The position numbers and the translations under genes were made by a program. A stretch of DNA of 55,786 bases from DATATB01 sp036268995 (GTDB lineage Bacteria; Planctomycetota; Planctomycetia; Pirellulales; PNKZ01), in assembly GCA_036268995.1 (NCBI GenBank), contig DATATB010000195.1:1-55786 (forward strand), in the 5' to 3' direction. Under the pieces are notes generated by a model, which did not search any database, had not been told where the DNA came from, and worked only from the letters and a program-made list of their open reading frames with translations. Below are positions 35,439 to 43,715 of the stretch, piece after piece; positions within the stretch are counted from its first letter, which is position 1; every line of letters starts with the position of its first letter.

Positions 35439-37280
35439 CTAGAATTCAACTTGGAACCGCATGGCAAAGATGTTCAACGCGCTGAAGCCGTTGATGTTGC
35501 TCTGCAGCATGTTGTGGACGTAGTTGAAATTCACGCGTGTGTACTGGTTCCACCACCAATTCAGCGAGAGGGTCAGCGAAGTGTCGGTGCCGGCCGTGCC
35601 GGGCATGGCGGCCGCCGGAGTCGACGTGGTCCCGATCGGAGTACTGCCGGCAATCGAACGGTAGTTCGAGCCGAGAATATTGGTGGCATCCAGATTGAGG
35701 TACGAGAGTCGGCTCGCGACTTCCCACGCCCCCCACCCGCCCACGCGTCCCCCGCGTCCGGTGCCGAAGAACTCCGTAAATGGCTTGCAATTGTAGTCCA
35801 TCGCACCCATGGCCTTGTTGTAGCCGGTGTTTTCACCGGTCAGGAAATACCCGGCCTGGGCATAGCCACCGCTGAACAGCACGGTCGGGCCGGCGAATTG
35901 TTGAACCGGCACCAACATGTATTCCGTCTGGAAGTGCGCGGGACCATAACTGCCCGCCAGTTCCACGTGGTACAGTTCCGAACTGGTGGCCAGGAAGCGG
36001 CCCGAGTCGACGACGAAGGGCGTGCCACCTTGGACGACGCCGCCACCGGGCACAGCCACCGGCACCGATGCTGGATCGCCGACAAACACTTCGGGGATCG
36101 CCCGTGCCTGGAACGTCTGACCGCCATAGGCGGAGTTGCCGCCGATGCGGCTGTAGTTGACGCCGCCGCCGACGTGCAGCAAGTATCGACCTTCGGCAAT
36201 CGGATCGTAATACAGCAGGTGCGAACCGCGCAACGCGAACGAAGCGCCGCCGACGTCGCCGATCTGGTTGCCATAACGGTTATCGCCAAAGTCGTTGTAG
36301 ATCGTGCCGCCCGTCGTCGAACCGGTGCCGTTGAGGAACGTCGCGCCGGTGGCATACACGCCATAGGCCCACTGGGTACGCTGATTCGCGCTGATGCCAT
36401 AGGCCATTGCACCGGCGCGGCGGAACGGATCGAACGCCTGGAACGGCAGCGAACGTTCCATGAACTCCAGGTGCTTGATATTCGTCCACGAGGTCATCGT
36501 GATCGGCTGGCGATATTGACCGGCGCGGACCGTGCCCAGGAAGGGCAGATTGGTCTGCTCACCCCACACGTCCTGGAAGCTGGGATGACCCGATTGCGCG
36601 AAGTCCATTTCGACCCAGTAGTTGGTGTGCTCCGCGACGGAGCCTTGAGCCATCAAGCGAGCGCGGCGAAAGCCGGTCCCGTTCTGGATATTGCCTTCCG
36701 TCAGCTTGTTCCTGGCATCCTGGCTGAAGAAGGCCGTGTCTTCTTGGAAGAAGCCGTGAACTTGGACCGTGGGAAAGGCCTGGGCCCGCTTTAGGACGCC
36801 TTCAATGTTGGCCAGGCGGCTCTTGATCGAGCCGAAGATACCGCCGTCGGAGCCGTCAGGAGGCGGTCCGCCGGGCGGCACTGGCGGAGTAGGCGTGGCG
36901 TATTGAGCGTAGTGATCCGTAATGCTGCCCTGCGCCGCGCCGGGTGCCGCCTGGAACGTGGTGGGGCTGGCTTGGAGCTGCTGCCGGAGCGTGCGAATCT
37001 CGCTCTCGGCGGCATCCAACCGATCCGCCAAGCGCTGCGCTTCCTGGAAGGTAATCCCGCTCGAGGCCCCTGGGTCGGCCGTGTACTGGACCGTCTGCGC
37101 ACTGGCGATCAGTGCAGCGCTGCTTTCCGCCGTCGTCGTGTCCAGCGGCACGACGGCACTGGCCGGCGCCACGGACGAAGACTCGTTGGGCGGCGCAGAT
37201 GGTTGTTGGGCAAAGACGCCCGAGGAGCCAGTCACGACGATCAACAGCAGGCCGGCCAGCAGATTTCTTGCGCGCAACAT
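35439..37280 (-). CDS. OprP/OprO-like porin, copy 3
   Basis: 613 residues. Signal peptide (LLAGLLLIVVTGSSGVFAQQ), a low-complexity Ser/Ala/Val region, a short coiled coil (AQRLADRLDAAESEIRTLRQQL) and then a barrel closely resembling the porin at 19996-21801. Shared patterns are GFRRARLMAQGSVAEHTNYWVEMDFAQSG, GTVRAGQYRQPITM and FMERSLPFQAFDPFRRAGAMAYG. It ends in MRFQVEF, an aromatic outer-membrane terminus. The coiled coil probably mediates trimer or peptidoglycan contacts; this is inference. Confidence 0.83.
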   Translation of the reverse strand: MLRARNLLAGLLLIVVTGSSGVFAQQPSAPPNESSSVAPASAVVPLDTTTAESSAALIASAQTVQYTADPGASSGITFQEAQRLADRLDAAESEIRTLRQQLQASPTTFQAAPGAAQGSITDHYAQYATPTPPVPPGGPPPDGSDGGIFGSIKSRLANIEGVLKRAQAFPTVQVHGFFQEDTAFFSQDARNKLTEGNIQNGTGFRRARLMAQGSVAEHTNYWVEMDFAQSGHPSFQDVWGEQTNLPFLGTVRAGQYRQPITMTSWTNIKHLEFMERSLPFQAFDPFRRAGAMAYGISANQRTQWAYGVYATGATFLNGTGSTTGGTIYNDFGDNRYGNQIGDVGGASFALRGSHLLYYDPIAEGRYLLHVGGGVNYSRIGGNSAYGGQTFQARAIPEVFVGDPASVPVAVPGGGVVQGGTPFVVDSGRFLATSSELYHVELAGSYGPAHFQTEYMLVPVQQFAGPTVLFSGGYAQAGYFLTGENTGYNKAMGAMDYNCKPFTEFFGTGRGGRVGGWGAWEVASRLSYLNLDATNILGSNYRSIAGSTPIGTTSTPAAAMPGTAGTDTSLTLSLNWWWNQYTRVNFNYVHNMLQSNINGFSALNIFAMRFQVEF

Positions 37281-37598
37281 GGTTGTAGACTCCGATCATT
37301 CAGCAAGAAACGACAATTCCGCACAGCCGCCTTAACAGGAAGTATCGGATCGTAAGGACTGTGCAATCGTTGAATCACAGCCCAGCTATTAGCGGTAACC
37401 CAAATAACCCGTATTAACGGCATTTCGGAGAAGGCGTCGGTGCCTGCGCTAGCCAAGCGCGCGGGATTCCTTCGAAAGAAGATCCCAGCAACTGGCCGGA
37501 TGCACGGCTGCCAGCAACGGAGCGCGGATTGAAAGTCGCATATGCCGGCGCGGCCCAGCGCCCGATAGCACCGACGAAGCTGCGACAGCGGTGCGCTG
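37281..37598. promoter_or_regulatory. Upstream region of porin copy 3
   Basis: 318 bases between the end of the PL6 gene and the porin start, both on the minus strand. No gene is supported. The 120 bases nearest the porin are AT-richer than the rest and probably carry its promoter; no definite hexamers are called. Confidence 0.35.
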
Positions 37599-38954
37599 CT
37601 ACGGTTTCAGCGAAAACCAGGAAGGGCCAATGTCGGCCGACGCGACCGGCGGCGCTTGCGGACCGCGGGCGATCGCATGCTGCGGCCAGGCCAATCCCGC
37701 GCGGGCACCCAGCGGGATCGGCAGAGCCGTCCAGGCCTCGGGGGTCGCGCCAACGCCCAACTCGTCGCTCGAATACACGTTGCTGCGCCAGGTCAAACGC
37801 TCCGCCGGACTGTGCTGGTCGATGATCTTGCCGCGCACTTCGACGGCCACATTCTCCGACAAGGTGCAATCCTGCGGCGGAAGGCGGTCGTCGTGCGAGC
37901 GTCGAGTGTCGGGTCTCGGCGAGCCGATGCAGAAGGCCTGTTGGCAGCGAGCGATGACATTGCCGCTAATGACGCAGTGCCTGGCGGGAAGGCTGCCGCC
38001 GGATTTAACGCTTGACGAGCCGTCCATCAAGGCGATCGGTGCTAGTCCGCCCTGACCCAAAAGCGTATTGAAATAATTGTTGGCGACGGTGTGCTCTTCG
38101 CCGGACACACGTACGCCGCCGCTTTGCAGAGCCCCCACGCCAATAAAGTAATTGTCGGCCACCAGGCAGTGCTGGCACGCGCGCAATGTCAGCGAGCCGG
38201 TCGAACGTAAAAACGTGTTGCCGCGGAATGCGGTCTCGGCGCCATAGTTGTTGATGATGTCCAGTCCCCCGGCGCATTGATCGAACAAGTTGGTTTCGAC
38301 CAGGATGCGAGTGGCGACCGACGGCGCCGTCCCCTGGCCGATGCGAATGACTTCGCCACTGTCGTGGTTTCGCAACGTCGGGCGGGGCCCGAAATAGTTG
38401 TGGTCGATCTGGTGGAAGTTTGGCTCCTTCTGGTCCGGGTCGATCCACACGCTGAGGGCCGGCCCGTTGTTGAGCTTGCCCTGGATTACGCAATGATCCA
38501 CGCGGTTGTGCGTGCCAAATAGCGCGATCCACGACGTGGTCGGCTCTTCGCCGCTGGGATTGCAATCGACCACGCCGCACTGCGTCACGCGGCAATGCTG
38601 GGCTTCGTGCCGCAGCCCATGGCGGAAGCTGATCAAGCCCTCGGGATGGAAGCCGTTCCAGAAATACAAGCCTTCGACCACCAGGTGGCTGCCGGCAATC
38701 CGCAGGCATGACGAGCCGCCCAGCAGCACTTTGCCCGGCGTGGCCGCGCGCAGCGTGATGGGGCGCTCGGAAGTTCCTTGCGCATGGAAGACCATCTCGG
38801 TCGATCGATATGTGCCGTCAGCCAGCACGATCACATCGCCGGGCTGGGCCTTCTTCGCGGCCGCAGCCACCTGCCCAGGGCTCTCGACCCGAAGTTCGGC
38901 CGCCGCCAGCGGGGTAGTCAAGACCAGGCAGAGTATAAGGATTTTCCACTTCAT
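37599..38954 (-). CDS. PL6-like (chondroitinase B/alginate lyase) parallel beta-helix protein with altered catalytic region
   Basis: 451 residues with a signal peptide (ILILCLVLTTPLAAAE). The right-handed beta-helix has PL6 landmarks: PGDVIVLADGTY, HNRVDHCVIQGKLNNGPALSV, HQIDHNYFGPRP, GEVIRIGQG, VETNLFDQCAGG, FRGNTFLRSTGSLTLR. In canonical PL6 enzymes the stretch after the ExNLFExC strand reads like GExEIISNKS, carrying two calcium-binding Glu and the catalytic Lys. Here the matching segment is GGLDIINNYG, so one Glu becomes Gly, the second Asp and the Lys becomes Tyr. The Arg in LTLR is kept. It may be a binding protein, an inactive lyase or one with different chemistry. Periplasmic or secreted. 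Confidence 0.8.
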   Translation of the reverse strand: MKWKILILCLVLTTPLAAAELRVESPGQVAAAAKKAQPGDVIVLADGTYRSTEMVFHAQGTSERPITLRAATPGKVLLGGSSCLRIAGSHLVVEGLYFWNGFHPEGLISFRHGLRHEAQHCRVTQCGVVDCNPSGEEPTTSWIALFGTHNRVDHCVIQGKLNNGPALSVWIDPDQKEPNFHQIDHNYFGPRPTLRNHDSGEVIRIGQGTAPSVATRILVETNLFDQCAGGLDIINNYGAETAFRGNTFLRSTGSLTLRACQHCLVADNYFIGVGALQSGGVRVSGEEHTVANNYFNTLLGQGGLAPIALMDGSSSVKSGGSLPARHCVISGNVIARCQQAFCIGSPRPDTRRSHDDRLPPQDCTLSENVAVEVRGKIIDQHSPAERLTWRSNVYSSDELGVGATPEAWTALPIPLGARAGLAWPQHAIARGPQAPPVASADIGPSWFSLKP

Positions 38955-39251
38955 GCGCGGTATTGAAACCCTAGCGGCCCGAGCAGGTCAAGCTCGGATT
39001 CTTACGGCGCAAGCGGTACTGCCTCGATCATTTGCAGCAGGGGGTATCGCTATAAAACACCACCCAAATGGCGTTTGGAAAGGCGATGGCGGCGATTGGT
39101 CAATCTGCGCGTCGTCCTAACACAGTCCTCAAATTCCTTTAGCGCATAACTCATTAGGCTTTATCTGCATTGGACTTTACAGTTGCAGCATCGCCACGAT
39201 CTGAATCAAAACGAGCAAGCCATCGCGATAGCGAAACTGGAGTAATAGATC

Positions 39252-40355
39252 ATGAGTTTTCACAGCGGCTCGGCCCGCGCGGGAATTGTCGTTTTGGTCT
39301 TCGCACTGTGCTGTGCCTTCACCGGGCAGGCGGTTGCCGCGGATATCTCCAAGCGTGAGAAGTCCAAAGGCACGGACACGCGCCCCAAGGCTAGCGACGT
39401 GCACGTCCAGACGACCGTCAACTCGATCGGCATGAAGCTCGCCTTAGTGCCGGCCGGCGAGTTCATGATGGGCGCCGAGGAAGACCGCATCGACCTGTTG
39501 AACGAGTTTCCGTATTCCCAAATGAAATGGATCGAGGACGAGTTGCCCCAGCACCGGGTCCGGATCACCAAGCCCTTCTACATGGGGCAGTACGAGGTGA
39601 CGCTCGGCCAGTTCCTCATCTTCTATCACTCGGCCGGCTACAAGGCCGAAGTCGAACGCAGCGGTAAGCCGAGTTGGGGATACAAAGATGGCCGGCTGGT
39701 CGAATCGACCAGCTTCCGTCCTTGGGCACCCGGTTGGGAAATCAGTTACGACGACCCCGCTATTTTCATTTCGTGGAACGACGCGGTAGCTTTTTGCAAG
39801 TGGCTGAGCAACAAGGAAGGCAAGACCTATCGCCTGCCCACCGAGGCCGAATGGGAATACGCCTGCCGGGCAGGAACCAACAGCCGCTATTCGTTTGGCA
39901 ATGATCCGCAAGAGCTGGTGTACCATGCCAACAGTTCAGACCAGGACCGCAAGGCACTCTCGCCCAAGGCGGTGATCGCAACACTTGGCGGCAAGGACAA
40001 CAAGCAGAGCGCTACGATTCCGTTCCCCTACATATCTCGCCGCGACGGCTACGCCTGGACGTCGCCGGTCGGCAAGTTTCGTCCGAACGCCTTTGGGCTG
40101 CATGACATGCAAGGCAATGCTTTTGAATGGTGCTTGGACCGTTACGATGCCCATTACTACGAGCATTCGCCGGACAACGACCCCCAGGGCCCGGCTACCG
40201 GCTCGATGCGCGTATTACGCGGCGGCGCCTTCAATTACAACCCGGTGGCCCTGCGGTGCGCCGACCGCAATAGCGACGACCCGTCGCACTGCGATTGCAG
40301 CCACGGTTTCCGCGTCGTCTGCGAACAGGAACTGGGAGTCGCGCAAGCGAAGTGA
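39252..40355 (+). CDS. Secreted FGE-sulfatase (SUMF1) domain protein
   Basis: 367 residues. A signal peptide (ARAGIVVLVFALCCAFTGQAVAA) is followed by a full formylglycine-generating-enzyme-like fold. Marks are MKLALVPAGEFMMGAEE, YMGQYEVTLGQF, ISWNDAVAFCKWLSNKEGKTYRLPTEAEWEYACRAG, FGLHDMQGNAFEWCLDRY, RVLRGGAFNYNP and HGFRVV. True FGE enzymes use two Cys in the GGS...C....C region. Here only one (ALRCADR) is at the expected place, so it may not make formylglycine and may be one of the many bacterial SUMF1-fold binding proteins. The start is supported by GGAG 9 bases upstream. No sulfatase gene is nearby. A terminator hairpin overlaps its stop codon. Confidence 0.85.
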   Translation: MSFHSGSARAGIVVLVFALCCAFTGQAVAADISKREKSKGTDTRPKASDVHVQTTVNSIGMKLALVPAGEFMMGAEEDRIDLLNEFPYSQMKWIEDELPQHRVRITKPFYMGQYEVTLGQFLIFYHSAGYKAEVERSGKPSWGYKDGRLVESTSFRPWAPGWEISYDDPAIFISWNDAVAFCKWLSNKEGKTYRLPTEAEWEYACRAGTNSRYSFGNDPQELVYHANSSDQDRKALSPKAVIATLGGKDNKQSATIPFPYISRRDGYAWTSPVGKFRPNAFGLHDMQGNAFEWCLDRYDAHYYEHSPDNDPQGPATGSMRVLRGGAFNYNPVALRCADRNSDDPSHCDCSHGFRVVCEQELGVAQAK

Positions 40356-40391
40356 CGAGGCCGGGCATCCTCCCATCGCTTCGCTTTTTTT
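40345..40391 (+). terminator. Intrinsic terminator overlapping the end of the FGE-domain gene
   Basis: Perfect 8-base stem AAGCGAAG (40345-40352) with CTTCGCTT (40379-40386), followed by a T run to 40391. The stop codon sits in the loop, which holds an inner GAGG/CCTC pairing. It should insulate the following PSCyt1 gene, which begins about 95 bases later. Confidence 0.6.
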
Positions 40392-40486
40392 GAGGCTCGC
40401 TGCGCGGGATTCTGCTAAACTGTGGGTAACTGCAAACCGCACGTTCCCGCCGTTGCCATCTGCCCAATCCCGCGCAGTCGATCGCC

Positions 40487-43400
40487 ATGTTTGTTGCCTG
40501 CTCGAGGCTTTCGCGATTCTGGCCCTATTGGCCGGCAGCCTTGGCCGTGATTTCGTTATTCGGTAGCGCTCCCTGCACTGCCGCCCGGCCGGCGGCAGCC
40601 ATCGAGTTCAACCGCGACGTCCGGCCGATTCTTTCGGATAAGTGCTTTCTCTGTCATGGTCCCGATCGGGCCAGCCGCCAGGCGGATCTGCGCCTGGACG
40701 TTCGCCAGGACGCACTGGCCGCGCGCGACGGCGCCAGCCCCATCGTTCCCGGCCACGCCGCCGACAGCGAAGTCATCCGGCGCATCATCAGCGACGATCC
40801 CGACGAGCAAATGCCGCCCCCCAAGTCGGGGCTCAAGCTTGCTGCGCGCGAAATCGAAGCGCTCAAGCAGTGGATCGACGCCGGCGCCGAGTATCAGGCG
40901 CATTGGGCGCTGATTCCGCCGCGCCGGCCCCCCGTGCCGGCCATCAAGCAAGTTGCAGGCGCCGCAAACTCCTCTCCCCTTGCGGGAGAGGGCGGGGCGA
41001 GGGAGGCCGCTAATCCCGTCGATCATTTCATCCGCGCGCGGCTCGAGTCGCAGGCGATTTCTCCCGCCGCCGAAGCCGACAAGCCGACGCTGCTGCGGCG
41101 CGTCACTTTCGATCTCACCGGCTTGCCGCCCACGCCCGCCGAAGTCGATGCCTTCCTGGCTGACACGTCGCCCGAGGCATACGACAAAGCAGTCGATCGC
41201 CTGCTGACCTCGCCGCGCTATGGCGAGCGGATGGCGACCAACTGGCTCGATGCGGCCCGTTATGCCGATACCAACGGCTACCAGAGCGACGAGCAGCGCC
41301 AGATGTGGCGCTGGCGCGATTGGGTGATCGAGGCTTTCAATCGCAACCTGCCGTTCGACCAGTTCACGATCCAGCAGTTGGCCGGTGACCTGCTGCCCAA
41401 CCCCACGCTCGAGCAGATCGTGGCCACCGGCTTCAACCGCAATCATCGGGCTAACTCCGAAGGCGGCATTATCGCCGAGGAGTTCCTCGTGGAATACGCC
41501 GTCGATCGCCTCGACACCACGGCCACCGTCTGGCTCGGGCTGACGATCGGCTGCGCTCGCTGCCACGATCACAAGTACGACCCGATCACGCAGAAGGAGT
41601 TTTATCAACTCCTGGCCTTTTTCAATAACGTGCCCGAGCAGGGCAAAGTGACGCGGGTCGGCAATGCCCCGCCGATGATTCAAGCGCCCACGCCGGCCGT
41701 CGAGAAGGAAATCCAGCGGCTGGACGCGGCGTTGGCGAGCGCCGAAGCGGCCTGGCAGGCAATGCGGCCCGACCTGGCCGCCGCGCAGCGTACTTGGGAG
41801 AAAACATTCTCCGGCGACGCGCCGGTGGTCATCGAAAGCCTAACTGTGCATTTCGAACTCGACGGCCAGCTCGCCGATGCTCAAGGCAAGCACACCGCGG
41901 CAAAACCGGTTGGCAACCAGCCGGCATTCACATCCGGCCCCGTGGGGCAAGCTGCAAAGTTCGACGGCAACCAATTCCTCGATGCCGGCGACCTGGCCAA
42001 TTTCAGTGAATCGGCCAAGTTCTCGTATGGTGCTTGGATTCGGCCCGAGGGCACTGGGCCGATGGCCGTGCTCTCGCGCATGGATCAGGACGAGTCGTAC
42101 CTCGGTTACGACCTGTTCATTGACGGCGGCAAAGTGCAGGCCGACCTCGTCAACCGCCTTCTAGACGATTCGCTCCGCGTGGAAACCACCGAGCCACTCT
42201 CACCGGGCGCCTGGCATCACGTACTGGTCACTTACGACGGTTCACGCACGGCCAAGGGTCTGCGCATTTATGTCGACGGCGTTCGAGCCAAACTCAAGAG
42301 CCTTTCCGAAACACTCAGCAACTCGATCATCACGACCGAGCCGCTGCGCATCGGCGCGCGAGGCAAAGGCAGTCGATTCCGCGGCCTGATCGACGACGTC
42401 CGGATCTACAACCGCGAGCTCACGGCCGATGAAGCCGCATCATTGGCCAGCGTCGAATCGATTCGGCAGATCGTTGACATCGTGCCCGCGGGCCGCACGC
42501 CGGCCCAAGCGCAGAAGTTGCAAAGCTATTTCCTCGCGCACGCAGCACCGGCGAAGATGGCAGCCGCTTTTGCCAAGCTTACGAAGCAACGGAAGCTGCG
42601 CAAGGATTACGAAAAGACCATTCCCACCACGATGGTGATGCAGGAAAAACCGACTCGCGGTGACACGTTCGTGCTCATTCGCGGCGAGTACGACAAGCCC
42701 GGCGAAAAAGTCTCGGCCGGCGTGCCGGCCGCGCTGCCCCCGCTGAGCGCGTCGCATGGCGAGCAGCCCAATCGGCTGGCGTTGGCACGCTGGCTCGTCG
42801 ATCCGTCCAATCCATTGATGGCCCGGGTCACCGTGAATCGCTTCTGGCAACTTTACTTCGGCATCGGGCTGGTCAAAACGGTCGAAGATTTCGGCGCCCA
42901 GGGCGAAGTGCCCGTCCAGCAGGATCTGCTCGATTGGCTGGCCACCGAGTTCATCCGCACCGGCTGGGACGTCAAGCGGCTGCAAAAGCTGATTGTCACC
43001 AGCGCCACGTATCGGCAGTCGTCAAAGCTTTCGCCCGCCCTGCTGGCCCGCGACTCCGACAACCGGCTGCTGGCGCGCGGGCCGCGCTACCGGCTGTCGG
43101 CCGAGATGATTCGCGATGCCGTGCTGGCCGCCAGTGGTCTGCTGATCGAGCAGGTCGGCGGGCCATCGGTCAAACCGTATCAGCCGGCCGGTCTGTGGGA
43201 AGAACTCGGGGCCACGGCCGGCAAGTATCCGCAGGAGCACGGCGAGAGTCTTTATCGACGCAGCATGTATACGTTTTGGAAACGCACGATTCCGCCGCCG
43301 TCGATGATGATCTTCGATGCCGCCGGTCGCGAAATGTGTAGCGTTCGTCACACACGCACCAACACCCCGCTGCAAGCGCTCACGCTGCTCAACGACGTGC

Positions 43401-43711
43401 CGTATGTCGAAGCGGCCCGCAAACTCGCCGAGCGGACTTTATTGCACGGCGGCAGTGACGACGACCAACGTCTGACCTTTGCGTTTCGCCTGGCCACGGC
43501 GCGCCAGCCGCGGCCGCAAGAGCTGGCGATTCTGCGCGCGGGCCTGGCCCGCCACCGGGATGAGTATCGCCGGCATCCCGATGCGGCCAAGCCCCTGCTG
43601 GCTGTCGGTGAATCGCCGCACGATTCGCAATTGCCGCCTGCCGAACTGGCCGCCTACACCGTGATGGCCAGCGTGATCCTCAATCTCGACGAAACGATTA
43701 CCAAGGAGTAG
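40487..43711 (+). CDS. PSCyt1-PSCyt2-LamG-PSD1 planctomycete cytochrome-domain protein
   Basis: 1074 residues. A leader is followed by PSCyt1 with a c-type haem site CFLCH (FNRDVRPILSDKCFLCHGPD). PSCyt2/DUF1549 is at about 175-385 (DHFIRARLE, RRVTFDLTGLPPTPAEVD, ATVWLGLTIGCARCHDHKYDPI, a second CxxCH). A LamG/concanavalin-like domain is at about 445-645 (FELDGQLADAQGKHTA, LIDDVRIYNRELTADEA), and PSD1/DUF1553 occupies the C-terminal part (NRLALARWLVDPSNPLMARVTVNRFWQLYFG, LLNDVPYVEAARKLAER). These proteins are characteristic of Planctomycetes and probably act in envelope polysaccharide or sulfated-glycan metabolism; their exact reaction is unknown. A REP-like repeat is translated at about 163-173. 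The DUF1501 gene follows after 4 bases. Confidence 0.92.
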   Translation: MFVACSRLSRFWPYWPAALAVISLFGSAPCTAARPAAAIEFNRDVRPILSDKCFLCHGPDRASRQADLRLDVRQDALAARDGASPIVPGHAADSEVIRRIISDDPDEQMPPPKSGLKLAAREIEALKQWIDAGAEYQAHWALIPPRRPPVPAIKQVAGAANSSPLAGEGGAREAANPVDHFIRARLESQAISPAAEADKPTLLRRVTFDLTGLPPTPAEVDAFLADTSPEAYDKAVDRLLTSPRYGERMATNWLDAARYADTNGYQSDEQRQMWRWRDWVIEAFNRNLPFDQFTIQQLAGDLLPNPTLEQIVATGFNRNHRANSEGGIIAEEFLVEYAVDRLDTTATVWLGLTIGCARCHDHKYDPITQKEFYQLLAFFNNVPEQGKVTRVGNAPPMIQAPTPAVEKEIQRLDAALASAEAAWQAMRPDLAAAQRTWEKTFSGDAPVVIESLTVHFELDGQLADAQGKHTAAKPVGNQPAFTSGPVGQAAKFDGNQFLDAGDLANFSESAKFSYGAWIRPEGTGPMAVLSRMDQDESYLGYDLFIDGGKVQADLVNRLLDDSLRVETTEPLSPGAWHHVLVTYDGSRTAKGLRIYVDGVRAKLKSLSETLSNSIITTEPLRIGARGKGSRFRGLIDDVRIYNRELTADEAASLASVESIRQIVDIVPAGRTPAQAQKLQSYFLAHAAPAKMAAAFAKLTKQRKLRKDYEKTIPTTMVMQEKPTRGDTFVLIRGEYDKPGEKVSAGVPAALPPLSASHGEQPNRLALARWLVDPSNPLMARVTVNRFWQLYFGIGLVKTVEDFGAQGEVPVQQDLLDWLATEFIRTGWDVKRLQKLIVTSATYRQSSKLSPALLARDSDNRLLARGPRYRLSAEMIRDAVLAASGLLIEQVGGPSVKPYQPAGLWEELGATAGKYPQEHGESLYRRSMYTFWKRTIPPPSMMIFDAAGREMCSVRHTRTNTPLQALTLLNDVPYVEAARKLAERTLLHGGSDDDQRLTFAFRLATARQPRPQELAILRAGLARHRDEYRRHPDAAKPLLAVGESPHDSQLPPAELAAYTVMASVILNLDETITKE
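40971..41012 (+). repeat. REP-like palindromic repeat inside the PSCyt1 coding region
   Basis: CTCCTCTCCCCTTGCGGGAG and the following GGCGGGGCGAGGGAGG form a hairpin (CTCTCCC/GGGAGAG with a short loop) plus a GAGG tail. This resembles a widespread repeat family related in style to the DUF559-element ends. It is in frame and encodes SSPLAGEGGAREA between PSCyt1 and PSCyt2, where an interdomain linker tolerates the insert. Confidence 0.65.
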
Positions 43712-43715
43712 CCCG

